A DNA stretch of 64,000 nt. Origin: Anaeramoeba flamelloides. Lineage: Eukaryota > Metamonada > Anaeramoebidae. The stretch is from assembly GCA_027625915.1 (NCBI GenBank), contig JANTQA010000047.1:15748001-15812000 (forward strand), in the 5' to 3' direction. The notes under the pieces were generated by a model. It was not told where the DNA came from. It ran no database searches and was given only the letters and a program-made list of their open reading frames with translations. Both the position numbers and the translations under genes were made by a program. Below are positions 37,103 through 48,574 of the stretch, piece by piece (position 1 is the first letter of the stretch; each line of letters starts with the position of its first letter).

Positions 37103-38551
37103 GTGTTGGTTAAAAATTCAATTCAAAAAATAAAGTTAAAAAGTATTCGCAATTCCAAAAAATCAAATAAAATAAAAAAATTACTTGCTTCTTTTTTTAA
37201 AATTTCTAATGTGTTTAATTTCTTCAATTTAAAACAAATTGTTTTCTTTAAGTACACAATCAATTTAATTCATTTTAATCTAATGAGTGATTATATTGTA
37301 ACTCTCGATATTTTACAAAGTAAGGCTTTTGTAACATTTTTGAGACAATAATAACTAATTTGAGAATAGTAAAAAATGGAAAAAAAATCTTTGAGATCTC
37401 AAAAAGTGCCAAAGATTGACACTTTAAAACTAACACAGTTGTTTTCAGAAATATAATCTACAACCATTAGAATTGGAAATTAAGTTTCGATCTTTAGTGA
37501 TTTTTTCTAAAAATATCCTCTATTTTGATTGTTGATTTTTAGAGATCGATCACTGTTCACCAGTTGGTTAATTATTGATTGTTTATCAGGTACTCAGAAA
37601 AATCACAATTTTTTTTTAAACCATTTCAATAAATTATTTTTAACCATCTGGCTAGGCCCTTAAAAGTTTTCAATTGGAGAAAAAATGTGAAAAATAATTT
37701 GATCTCATTGAAAAACTTTAAATTCTGGGTTTCTTGTTTGATCAGAATTTTTTTAGCCACTTTACATCAACAAATTGAGAAGTCTAAATTATCTCACAAT
37801 AACATATTTTATATATTGACTTGTTGTGAAATATATTTCCTTTAAGAAAATGCTAGATCCAAACAAATAATGAAACAACATTCCAGATTCTTATTTTTTA
37901 ACAGATTATTAATTGTTAAAATTCAACAATGGGTATAAAAAATCCAAAAAAGAACTTGAGAAAAAAAAAAAACCAATTTATGAAAGCAATTTCTAATTCA
38001 AGAAAAGGGAAATGAAAAGAAAAAAGAAAAACCCAAAATCCGAAAAGAAGATCCAAAAATAGAAATCTAATAATTAAAAAAACAAAAAAGAATGGTTTTT
38101 CATTGAGACACGACATTAGTATGAAAAATTGAAATTGAAAATTTCAAGTTAGACCAATTTATTAATTCAATTATCATTTTGTGCTTATTTATAAATGAGT
38201 TTATTGACAATATAACCAACATTCCAGTTCTTAAAAAAATTGAAATTCGTGTATATTTTGTTGTTAATAGTACTACGATTTTTCAAAGTCTCTTAGCCTC
38301 AAAAAGGGTCTTTTTTGTGTAAAAAATAGAAATGGATAGGGCAATGAATTTTTGTTAAATTCAACTCTTTGATATTGTTTTGAATAGATGATAACAAATC
38401 GTTTTGAAAACCATCAATTCATTTAAATAAACTCAACAATGGAAAAAAAAATAACTGATGATAAATATTTAAAGTACTAGGTTTTCGAGGATTCGAAAGA
38501 GTCGAGGAAAATCCAATAGATTTAACTCGATTCTTAAAAATTCTGGAAAAC
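37103..38551. other. Intergenic AT-rich region
   Basis: No gene recognised. The last 80 bp (about 38475-38550) contain a partial hairpin-module sequence (GATTCGAAAGAGTCGAGG, then ATTCTTAAAAATTCTGGAAA) that abuts the TTAA element. Confidence 0.4.
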
Positions 38552-38863
38552 TTAAGGGAGTAACTACAACATAAGGCATGATAAAAATTTGAGAGAGATG
38601 AGATAAGAACATTTTATTTTCGTGGCATGTGATCGTAGATTCTCTAAAAATTTTTTTAAAAAAATTATTTGATATTTTTTTTTTTAGTAATGTTCAAAAA
38701 TTAAAAAAAAGAGATTATATTGATAAAATTGTTTTTTTTTTTATTTTTTTTTTTATTAAAATAAACTTAATTCCATATCTTTGGGTACAGTTTAAACCGT
38801 TTGAAAGAATAATAATAACATGATTTAAATCCAATTGGGAAGTAATTTTAATTCAACAAACTA

Positions 38864-39490
38864 AACTCTTTTTCAAAAATTGTGACTCACCTGAAATAAT
38901 AAATTGAAAAAAAAAAATTATCCTATAGTATTCAAGAACAATTAATAACTAAATATGATTTGTAATTTACTTTTAAGTCATTCTAAATCTATAAAAGTCT
39001 GATTTTTTAAAAATTAAAAAAAAATAAAACCAAAAAATAAAAAAAAGTGAGTCACAATTTTTGAAATGAGCATTACGGATTTTTTATTACTGAACTTTAA
39101 CTTGAAAAAAATTTAACAAGTAGATTTTTTGTTAATAATTAAATTCATTTAAAAAGACATTACATCGAAAATTTTCTTAGTGATTATTTGTCTTTTCAAA
39201 GATTTCTTTTTTTTTTCCACATGATCTTTTTAAAAAGAAAAAAAAAAGAAAAAGAAAAAAAAAGAAAAAGAAAAAGAAAAAAAAAGAAATTGAAAAAAAG
39301 AAAAAAAAAAGAAAAAGAAAAACAAAAGAAAAACAAAAATTTGAAAAAGCAAAAAAAAAAATTTGCAAAATTAGTAAAAATGATTCTGATTCAAAAATTG
39401 AAAATATTTTTGGTTAAGAATACTGGAATAAACCCTCAAAACAACTCCCATTAACATTATAAAGTGAGTCAAAATTTATGAAAAATAGTT
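38864..39490. mobile_element. TA element nested in family I copy 1
   Basis: Left end AACTCTTTTTCAAAAATTGT, right-end complement AACTATTTTTCATAAATTTT, both followed by GACTCAC. It is flanked by TA (38862-38863, 39491-39492). Copy 2 of the host element keeps the empty site as CAAACTATTTCATT at about 43576-43589, so the 627 bp insertion is defined to the base. A third copy of the end motif (GTGAGTCACAATTTTTGAAA) at about 39047 shows internal rearrangement. The A/G-rich tract at 39235-39360 creates long but meaningless Lys-rich frames. Confidence 0.85.
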
Positions 39491-40541
39491 TACTTCATTT
39501 TTTGTATTTTTTGTTTTTGTTTTCATTTCCTTTTTTTCTGTTACTTAATCTGTTTAGTTAGATCTGAAAATTTTTTAATCGATGGCTGATAGATGGTTAC
39601 AGTTGAGTTTCTTAAATTGAAAAATCTACATACAATTGGTCCAGGGTATCTTATCATTTGATCGATCAACCATTGTTGATGTAATTTTAACAAATCTATC
39701 AATATATTTTTTCGTTTAAACTCTTTCATTTCAGCTGGTTTCCTTATTTTGGACACACTCTTTTGATTTTTTGTTTTATATTGTTTTCTTATATTTGGAA
39801 GAAAATGATTACCGATAAAAACATTAATACTATGTTACATAAATGTGGTTTTATATTACGTTTGGAAAAATTACAATAAATTGAGTTTTTGTTTACCTAT
39901 TTTTGATTTTAGATGTGTCCAAATTTTTGGAATGGGGTTTTGTTTTTTTTTTTTTGGGAGAAGATAATATCAGATTCTTTGAATAAAACTTAAAGCAATT
40001 TTGTGGTTTAAACTTTGATAACATATAAAAATATTCACTTCTCCAATTCCCCTAAATCCAACGATTTAAAATCCTAACAAGTAATAATTTGACTTGATTA
40101 TTCTTTTTTTGGAATTCTTCTAGCTATTTAAGTCCCATTTATGTTTCCTTTTATGATTCTCTCAATTGTAATGTTGTTGTTCTTTTTAAACAAAATCCAT
40201 TCATCTCCAATGCGACTGAAAAAAAATATTTCGAATTGCTTTATGTTGTCATGATTAAAAAAATCTCAAAAATGATGAAAATTGAAAAAATGAAAAAATT
40301 AAATGCCAAAATAGAATCTTGAGATAAAGATAAAAGATAAGTTATTCAACATTCAAAACACTATTTTAAGCAATTCAACTCAACATTCTATTGTGGCAAT
40401 TTCTTTGAGACTTTGAAAAAAAAAAATTTAAAAAATCTAATGAATGAAGTACTTTAAATAATAAAAATCAATTACGTACAACCAGAGTAAAAAATGTTAT
40501 TTTCTGATCCTCTTCAGAATTGCAAAAAAGTGAAAAATTTA

Positions 40542-41347
40542 TCTTTTATATTAAGTCAATTAACATATGGATTAGAAATATATAATTATAAAATAGCAAC
40601 CCTAAACTATTTAAACTCTTGGATTAATACATGTATTACTGAAATCTGCAAAATAAACAGAAACACACCAATTCTTATTTATAAAACAGAATTTAAATTC
40701 GAAAATTTGGTAATATCAATCAATAAAAAAGAAATTCAAATTCAAAAAATAAATTAAAAGAATTATCTCTACCCTATCTGGAAAAATTAATAAAATTTAA
40801 TCAAAGAATAAACAATAAAATTAACTGGAAGTCGGAGAGTTTAAACCTTCTTAAAAAGGAAATTTATAATTATAATTATAATGAGTTGTTGAATTCTACC
40901 AGTTGGAAGGTACAAAAATATTTCGCAATAATTAAAAACCAAAAAAAATTTATTTATTAATCAAAGATATTTAAGTTATCCATCAAGTTCAACAATTCTA
41001 AAATTCAGAACATTTACCAACTGCTTAAATAGATATTATTATGTAATAAATAAAAATTCAAATAAATTTTGTCCTTTATGTTTAAAATATGAACATAAGG
41101 AAATAATAGAAAATATTGATCACTTTTTATGGGTATGTCCTTCCTATGAAAAAGATAGATTAATTTTTCTGAAAAAGTTAAAAAAATTAAATTTTAATGA
41201 AATAATTTTAAACCAATGATAGCTTAAAATTATTTTCGTTAATTAATAATCGTGAAATCTATGATTTTACGCTTAAATTTCTGAAAGGGAATTTAAGTAA
41301 AAGGGCACTTAGAGTGTAATCTACACTTCCTCCTCAATAAAAAAAAA
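40542..41347 (+). mobile_element. 5'-truncated LINE with 17 bp target-site duplication
   Basis: Flanked by AAAAAAGTGAAAAATTT at 40525-40541 and again at 41348-41364, directly after the A tail. Family I copy 2 has one copy of the target near 45415-45430. The fragment encodes only the C-terminal end of the LINE polyprotein: TYGLEIYNYKIATLNYLNSW, then after frame breaks FCPLCLKYEHKEI, IDHFLWVCPSYEKDR (C2HC zinc knuckle). The tail ends ACACTTCCTCCTCAATAA plus poly-A. It is closely related to 58689-60759 and 5236-5665. Confidence 0.88.
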
Positions 41348-41389
41348 AAAAAAGTGAAAAATTTTCCTTTACCGTGGCTACTCCCTTAA

Positions 41390-43254
41390 ATGAAATTTCC
41401 GTAGAGCACTGTCAAGTACCTAGGTTTTCCCGAATTCAAATGAATAGAGTAAAATCAAAGATTTAACAACTACGTTTCCAATTGAAATTTTAAGTATCAG
41501 TGTATTTTAAAGAGGTTTTGGTGGTTGGTAAATCTCACAAATTTTTATTCAGTGAGATCTAACAAGGAAATAATGTCAAATTTTAACGAAAAAGGTCTAA
41601 AATTTTTTTAGACTTGTATCTCAAAATGACAAATAATGTTGGCAAAAATCGACTTTTTGAAAAAATGATTTTCTAGGTCATTTTTTAAACCCCTTACACA
41701 TTGTTGGCCATTTAAATAGTTTTTTTTTCTCTTTCTGAGACAAGCTGAGAAGGTTTTAAAAAATGACATAGAGCGTCAATAAGGAGAAAATTGAAAATTT
41801 TTTGATGAAAAAGTCTGTTGTTTTATAATAAAGACATTTTTTGAATAGTATATACGATAAAGTGTTTGGGATTGGATAAAATCCAGTAAAAGGCATATTT
41901 CCCAAAATTAAATGATCAATTTTTCTCGAATGATACACTCTTTGATTTTTTGTAATTAAAAAAACTGGTTTATTTTTGCAAATTTAATCCAAAATGATCC
42001 TAACATTAAAAATTCTTCAAAAAAATTTACACCACACACAGCCTAAAACCCAATTTCTCTTGATGCGGCAAATTGTGTTTTGAGAGAAATGATCCAAACA
42101 AAAAAAATTTAATCAAAAAAGCCATTAAAAATGTAAAGTGCGTTTGGCATGGATCATGTTGTTGCACAAACAATTCGAAAAGACACAGTTTCTTATTAAT
42201 GGATGAGAGATTTAATTCAAGGAAAAACAAAAAGAACTAAAGCCAAAATCTAAATAATTTGTAATAATTGATAAAAAAGTTCCAGTCCTACCATGAAAAT
42301 TTATTAAATTGAAATTGATTATCTATTCTGAAATTTTATTTTGTACAACAAACCGTAAAAAGGGTTATTAAAGCTCATCATAAACTATAAAATTTAAAAT
42401 AGAAGTTTAAAAATAAGTAATCCATTTTTTTGATTCCTTTGGGAATTGACAAATAAATTCTTTAAAATACTTATATTAATGTTTATCTTCAATTTCCAAA
42501 ATTGTTAAAATCCTGGGATTTTTACAATTGAAAACAAAGATCTAAAAATACTGTTAATTACAAAATAATAAGATCAAAATTTTCGTTCAGCTTTCCAAAA
42601 AAATCAATCACCCAAGAATATAAATAAATCACCAATGGTATCAATTCGAAAAGGACAATTAATAATTTAAACTTGTTTACACAATTTAAAATTTGAAATT
42701 TAAAATTGATTGATTACAATCTCATTTTTGAAAAGTTGAATGCAAGTTATGTTCCATTTATTTTTCAACAAATGGTACTTTCAAGTTTCCAGGGTTTCTG
42801 TGGTTCAATAGTTTCTTTTTTTGAGAAAAGTTATTTTTTGTCTTGGTTTTTACAAAAAAATAACTCGAATGAAGTAAGAGAAGTTGAAAATTTTGTCTTA
42901 TGATCGAAATTGAATTTTCAATTTCAAAAAACACAATTAAAGAATAGACAACCAATTTCTTTGTCTTATAATATTTTTCTGGAGGGTTGAAACGGATTAG
43001 TTGTTTGTGGAGATAATGTAACAATTCAACCTTAACTCGAAGTTCAAAAATCATTGAAAATACATTCATTGTGCTTTAATGTTATTTATAGAGAAGTATT
43101 TTTAATGTTAAAAAATTGTGATTATTTTTTTGTCACTTTCGCGTTTCTTAACAAGGTGTTCAAGTTCAGGTATCTCAAAATGTTTTTTTTTTTGAATTTT
43201 TCATTTAAAAAATTACACATAAAATGATTTTTTGTTCATAATTGGAAGAATATT
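41390..43254. other. Spacer between the two family I elements
   Basis: About 41395-41470 has a partial hairpin-module sequence (GTAGAGCACTGTCAAGTACC and CGAATTCAAATGAATAGAG). The rest is AT-rich with no recognised gene; short frames at 41756-43069 on the minus strand have no family match. Confidence 0.45.
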
Positions 43255-45459
43255 TTAAGGGAGTAGCTACAACATAAGGCATGATAAAAATTTGAGAGAG
43301 ATGAGATAAGAACATTTTATTTTAGTGGCATGTGATCGGAGATTCACTAAAAATTTTTTTAAAAAAATTATTTGATATTTTTTTTTTATTAATGTTCAAC
43401 AATTAAAAAAAAGAGATTATATTGATAAAATAGTTTTTTTTTATTTTTTTATTTTTTTATTTTTTTATTTTTTTATTAAAATAAACTTAATTCCATATCT
43501 TTGGGTACAGTTTAAACAGTTGGAAAAATAACAATAACATGATTTACATCCAATTGGAAATTAATTTTAATTCAACAAACTATTTCATTTTTTGTCTTTT
43601 TTGTTTTTGTTTTCATTTTCTATTTCTGAAGTTACTTAATCTGTTTCGTTAGATCTGAAAATTTTTTATAGATGGTTGATAGATGGTTACAGTTGTGTTT
43701 CTTAAATTTAAAAATCCACATACAAACTGTGCATGGTATCTTATCATTTGATCGATCAACCATTGTTGGTGTAATTTTAACAAATCTACCAATATATTTT
43801 TTGTTCAAACTCTTTCATTTCAGCTCGTTTCCTTATTTTGGACACACTTGTTTTGATTTTTTGTTTTATATTGTTTTCTTATATTTGGATTAAAATGATT
43901 ACTTAAAAAACCATTAATACTATGTTGCTTAAATGTGGTTTTATATTACGTTTGGAAAAATATCAAAAATTGAGTTTTTGTTTACCTATTTTTGATTTTT
44001 GATGTGTCCAAATTTTTGGAATGGGGTTTAGTTTTTTTTTTGGGGGGGTGATAATTTCAGATTCTTTGAATAAAACTTATGGCTATTTTGTGGTTTAAAC
44101 TTTGATAACATATGTCTTACGTTACAATGTCAGTACTATTTTATTTTTTTTTTCTTTTGGATATTTTGTGTAATAAAGCATTCCTTCAATTTTTCAATCA
44201 AGTGCTTTACGTTTTTCAAACATATTTTTTTCAAAAATACCAACTTTTTGCTGTATGTAATTTTTTTTCTTGTAAAAAAAAATTTAAGCTGATCAGTTTC
44301 AAAACAAAATTTTTATAATTTGATGAGGAATGAATGGAATGGGACTTTTTTTTGAAAATTAAAGAAATAAATTTCAAAAAAATTTTTAAAATGTGATTTG
44401 AGTCCGGTGATAATGTACTTAAAATTAGCTATTGTTTTAGCAATAAATAAAACAATTCAAGAAGTAAAAGGTATCTATTGGTTCTTTTTAAATGACAATG
44501 AAGAAATAATGAGTCTTGAAGTTGTAATATTTTATGTATTTTGGGTTGACTAGAGGACTTTTCTTTTTCTAAAAATGGATTATGAAATTTTAGGTTACAT
44601 TTAGAGTTCTTGAAAGATGAGAGCACCCACGTTTTTGTTTATCATTGGGCGTGTGCAACCCTCTCTGTACTAAAGCGAAATATGAGTCTAAAAAAAAATA
44701 AAATGAGAAATGGTGAATAAAATTTATTTTTGTAGTGGGAGGTAAACTTGATCAATGAAAACTTTTTTTATCTTTACCTTCTTTCTGGTTCTATTAACTT
44801 GATCTTTCCAATCAATTAAACAAACAACTTAGCTCTACTAAATATTGCTATTTTTTGATTATGAATCAATTTTAAGATTTGGGCAAAGAGTACATTATCC
44901 CCGGATTCTAAGTCATATAATCATATTTACTTCTCATATTCCACTAAACCCAACTCTTTAAAATCCTAAAAAGTAATAATTTGACTTGATTATTCTTTTT
45001 TTGGAATTCTTCTAGCTATTTAAGTCCCATTTATGTTTCCTTTTATGATTCTCTCAATTGTAATAGTGTTGTTCTTTTTAAACAAAATCCATTAATCTCC
45101 AAATGCCACTAATAAAAAAATATTTCTAATTGCTTTATGTTGTCATGATTAAAAAAATCTCAAAAATGATGAAAATTGAAAAAATGAAAAAATTAAATGC
45201 CAAAATAGAATCTTGAGATAAAGATAAAAGATAAGTTATTCAACATTCAAAACACTATTTTAAGCAATTCAACTCAACATTCTATTGTGGCAATTTCTTT
45301 GAGACTTTGAAAAAAAAAATTTAAAAAATTTAATGAATGAAGTACTTTAAATAATAAAAATCTATGAGGTACAACCAGAGTAAAAAATGTTATTTTCTGA
45401 TCCTCTTCAAAATTGCAAAAAAGTAATAATTTTTTCCGTTACCGTGGCTACTCCCTTAA
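43255..45459. mobile_element. TTAA-flanked element, family I copy 2, with one nested insertion
   Basis: Flanked by TTAA at 43255-43258 and 45456-45459. Ends are GGGAGTAGCTAC and GTGGCTACTCCC. It lacks both insertions found in copy 1 but carries an 800 bp insertion at 44114-44913. The remainder aligns with copy 1 through shared blocks such as CATAAGGCATGATAAAAATT, TTTGATCGATCAACCATTG and AATGCCAAAATAGAATCTTG. Confidence 0.85.
44114..44913. mobile_element. Unclassified 800 bp insertion with CATAT duplication
   Basis: Copy 1 reads GATAACATATAAAAATATTC at about 40015-40034. Copy 2 reads GATAACATAT, then 800 bp of unrelated sequence, then CATATAATCATATTTAC, so CATAT is the apparent 5 bp duplication. 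Ends are GTCTTACGTTACAATG and CCGGATTCTAAGT; they show only weak complementarity. The interior is less AT-rich near 44625-44690 (GGGCGTGTGCAACCCTCTC). No domain is recognised in a minus-strand frame at 44429-44626. Confidence 0.65.
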
Positions 45460-46934
45460 AGATCCCTTAACTTTATCATTCAAATGGAATTGTACCAAAA
45501 GTTTGTAATTCTAATTCGTTAGGCCGATATGTGTTTATTAAATATCATTGAAAAATTTTTTATTATTTTGACTTCTTCTACTGTACCATTTAAAAATATT
45601 ATTGAATAGAATCACTTCTTTTCTTTTTGAAATGAATTCATTTTCAACATATTTTGTTTGAAAATAAAAAGAAGAAAAAGTAAAAAAAAAAAAGTTGGTA
45701 AAAATGAACAAAAAGCAAGACTGTTTTCAATACACTTTAAAAAAACATGAATTTTTCAGGATTGTTCAATTTTAAAAAAATAACGTAACTTTTGATTTTA
45801 AAACATGAAAAAAATATTTTGGATTATTTATTTTATTTTTTTTTTTTTTAATTAGAGTCTGAATTCAATCTTTCTTTTTTTGTTTTTTAGTAAATATTAT
45901 TACCGAATAAAGATTGAAAGATTGAAATACATATAATTGGGATCTTGTAAGAGTTCAACTTTGGTTAGTAATGGATCTTGTTTGGATTTTAATATTTTCA
46001 CAAAATAATTAATTCTGATTTTTAACTCTATTAAATGCTATTCAATCAGATCATTCAAAGCAAAGATCAGATTACAAATAAATATTTGCAATTTTGAAAA
46101 AGGTATACTTTTATATTTTTAATATCTTTTTTATCTTTAAATTTACTGTAAATTTTCCACTGGATTTTCAGACTTCTTTTTTTGTTTTTATTTATTAATA
46201 TCCAAAATCAACAATTTTTTGAAATCAATCATCATTCTAAACCAGATTTATTTTCAATTTCATTTAATATAACTTTTTAATTTTATAAAATAAGAAAATC
46301 TATCAATATCTGGTAAGATTTGGAACAGAATTTTTTTTATTTCTTGAATTTATTTTTTTGGTTTAGAAAATTTACTAATTCTCTTTTAAATTTTTATCTT
46401 TATTTATTTTTATTTGTACCTTGTTAAGTTCGTTTAGAATAGAGGTTGTATGTATATTATTGTTTGTTTTGGAAATTCTTACTTTTGCTATTCTTTTTTC
46501 AGAAAAAAAATACTAATCCTCAATAATTGATTATTTTGACTTTTTTTTTTACTCAAATTTTTGTTTTTTTCCTTCTCTTAAATTATTTTCTTTTATTAAA
46601 ATGGAAATGTAAATTTATCTATATTCTCTCTTTTTTTATAATTATCTCTATTTTTCTCTATTTATTTTTATTAAAATTTTAATTTTTTGAAATAGAAAAG
46701 TAAAACTCTTTTTTTTAAAAAAAATAAAAAATAAAAAATTAGGATGTTTTATTCCATTTTTTATTTTCTTTTTGTTTTGGACTAAGAAATATAGTCCCCC
46801 CTTCATTTCTAATATTTTGATTCGAGAATCTTCTGTAATGTATCTGATGTGTGCTGAGTGGTTCATCTTCATTTGAGTAATTTTGAATCGTTTAATATTT
46901 TTTATCTTTGGGGATAAAAAATAGAGAGGAGAGA
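45460..46934. other. Intergenic AT-rich region
   Basis: No gene recognised over most of the stretch. About 46760-46900 is less AT-rich and on the minus strand encodes AHIRYITEDSRIKILEMKGG in one frame; nothing supports it as an exon beyond composition. Confidence 0.4.
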
Positions 46935-46996
46935 ATGGCGGAAAAACGAACAATTCTCGTCTGTGATGTCCTTAATTCTAGTAATGGAACTCCAGG
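46935..46996 (+). CDS. Possible short first exon, function unknown
   Basis: ATG in a good context (GAGAATGGCGGAAAAACG) opens MAEKRTILVCDVLNSSNGTP, followed by a potential donor CCAG|GTATTTATAC. Base composition is markedly less AT-rich than the surroundings, like the exons elsewhere in the window. I recognise no family. Read through without splicing it stops after 31 residues. The next plus-strand sequence is the antisense B-box/SPRY gene, so a downstream exon is not evident. It may instead be a leader peptide or chance. Confidence 0.25.
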
Positions 46997-47089
46997 TATT
47001 TATACTACAAGGATATTGATTAAAATTTAGACCTGGGGGGGGTTGTGCGTATATATATATATATATAAATAAATAAAAATCCCCACCCC

Positions 47090-48231
47090 TCAAATTATTG
47101 TTATTTGGTTTTTTTCTTCTCCTTTTTGGTACCGTAATATGGCAAAAAAATTTACTTTTTGGGGTAAATTTTCCCATCCTTCGAGATTTTTTTCATTGAT
47201 TTTGAAAGATATTTTTTTTTGGTCCATATCAATAAAAATTGTGAAAATGTCGTTTTTTTTTAAATTTATTTCTTCTGGGTAGTTTTCTTCGTTCCAGTTT
47301 TCGTTTTCGATTTTGCATTTTCGGCTTTCGAGTTTTTTTTTATCGCTGTCCCAATTTGTTTGGAAAAAATAGGTTCCTTCCCAATACCAATCTTTTTTGA
47401 TAAAATTTTCCCTATTTTCGGTTTTGATTATTCCTAAATTAATTTCGTTCCATTCATTTTTTGGATTTGGGAATTGGTCTTTTTTTATTTTTATTTCGTG
47501 TTTCCCTCGAGAATATATTTTTTTTCCACATATTTTTCCATACCAAATATCATTACTTGGATTCCAAGCTGTTTTATTGTCATTTATTAATGTTATTCGA
47601 TTATTGTAGTTCATTTCCCGATCAAATTCTTCTTCTTTTTCATCTAGTTCTTTTTTTTTGCTCTTCCTTTCTTTTTCTCCTTTCTTTCCGTTCTCGTTCA
47701 CGTCTTCCTTTTCTTTTTCTTTTTTTATTATTTCTTTGCATCCCTGTATTAATTTGATATGGTTTTTATCTTTTTTAAATTCTTGGGCTGTGTTTATTTT
47801 TATTTTCTTTTTCGATATCTTTTTCTGTTTTTTTTCTGTGTCTTCCAAAATTGTCTGAATTTTGGTATCAATTATTATTTCAATTTTTTTAAATAAATTT
47901 AGATGATTTATTTTCGAATCTTGGATTTTTTGTATCAATAAATCTGAATCATTTTCAATTTTTTTACATATATTTTTAATTTTTTCTTTGAATTTGTTTT
48001 GATTTTCAAGTGATTTTTGTATTGTTTCTTTGTTTTGATTTTCTTCATTTTGGATTTTATTTAAAATCATTTTGATGTTTTCATAAATTTCATTTGAGAA
48101 ATCATTTAAAGCTAATATTTCATGATTATTTGTCTTACAATTTGAATAACATTCAGAGCAAATCAATTTATTTTCATCTATGCAATATAAGGATAATTCT
48201 TTATTGTGTTTTCTACATATGCCGCCACGGC
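47090..48231 (-). CDS. B-box / coiled-coil / SPRY protein (TRIM-like; 5' exon not found)
   Basis: Domain order matches TRIM-family proteins without a visible RING. The exon begins after a CTTTCAG acceptor at 48232-48238 and encodes about 380 residues. A B-box type 2 zinc finger comes first (ICRKHNKELSLYCIDENKLI, then CSECYSNCKTNNHEI). A long Lys/Glu/Asn-rich coiled coil follows (roughly residues 60-190 of the exon). A C-terminal SPRY-like domain closes it (about the last 170 residues: TLINDNKTAWNPSND, GKHEIKIKK, NLGIIKTEN, then FTIFIDMDQKKISFKINEKN, ending WENLPQKVNFFAILRYQKG). It ends at TGA. The upstream non-ATG extension to 48328 looks like intron. In animals such proteins often act as ubiquitin ligases or scaffolds; without a RING the biochemical role here is open. 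Confidence 0.75.
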
Positions 48232-48574
48232 CTGAAAGGTAGTAAATTTTTAAATACAAAAAAATTGATCGAATTCGAATTAATAAAAATTTTAAATTCA
48301 ATAATTTTAAATAATTCAATATTAACAATAAAATATGAAAAAAAAGAAAGTTTTATTATTTATTGAAGAAATAATAAATAAAATCTAAAATTTTTGTAAT
48401 AAAAATTAAAATTTATATAAAAATTAAAATTTATATAAAAATATGTGCCCGATAAAAAAATTTCTTATGAAATGATAAATTACAATTCATACAGAATTTA
48501 GTTGTACTGGATTTTTTTTCTAAAAATCTTTGACAAAAATAATAAATTTTTTTCTTTTATATTTTCCAACTAAT

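Larger units (their letters stand above)
38552..41389. mobile_element. TTAA-flanked element, family I copy 1, with two nested insertions
   Basis: Flanked by TTAA (38552-38555 and 41386-41389). Ends are GGGAGTAACTAC and GTGGCTACTCCC. Alignment with copy 2 (43255-45459) shows two later insertions: a TA element at 38864-39490 and a LINE fragment at 40542-41347. The core has a minus-strand frame at 39541-39756 with a helix-turn-helix-like look (LLKLHQQWLIDQMIRY, then FFNLRNSTVTIYQPSIKKF), possibly a remnant of a transposase DNA-binding domain. An internal inverted pair TTGGACACAC (39751) / GTGTCCAAATTTTTGG (39916) resembles a mariner end. Confidence 0.82.

Noticed and set aside
34928-37657. Possible fourth TTAA element (TTAAAGGGCCTA ... 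TAGGCCCTTAA)
   Set aside because: Only seven bases of the ends agree, one flank is TTAAA with an offset, and no second copy or empty site was found in the window.
39188-39454. Long Lys/Arg-rich plus-strand frame and Phe-rich minus-strand frame
   Set aside because: Both come from an A/G-rich low-complexity tract inside the nested TA element, with no conserved residues.
47397-47858. Plus-strand frames across 47397-47858
   Set aside because: They are Phe/Ser-rich shadows of the minus-strand coiled-coil and SPRY coding sequence.
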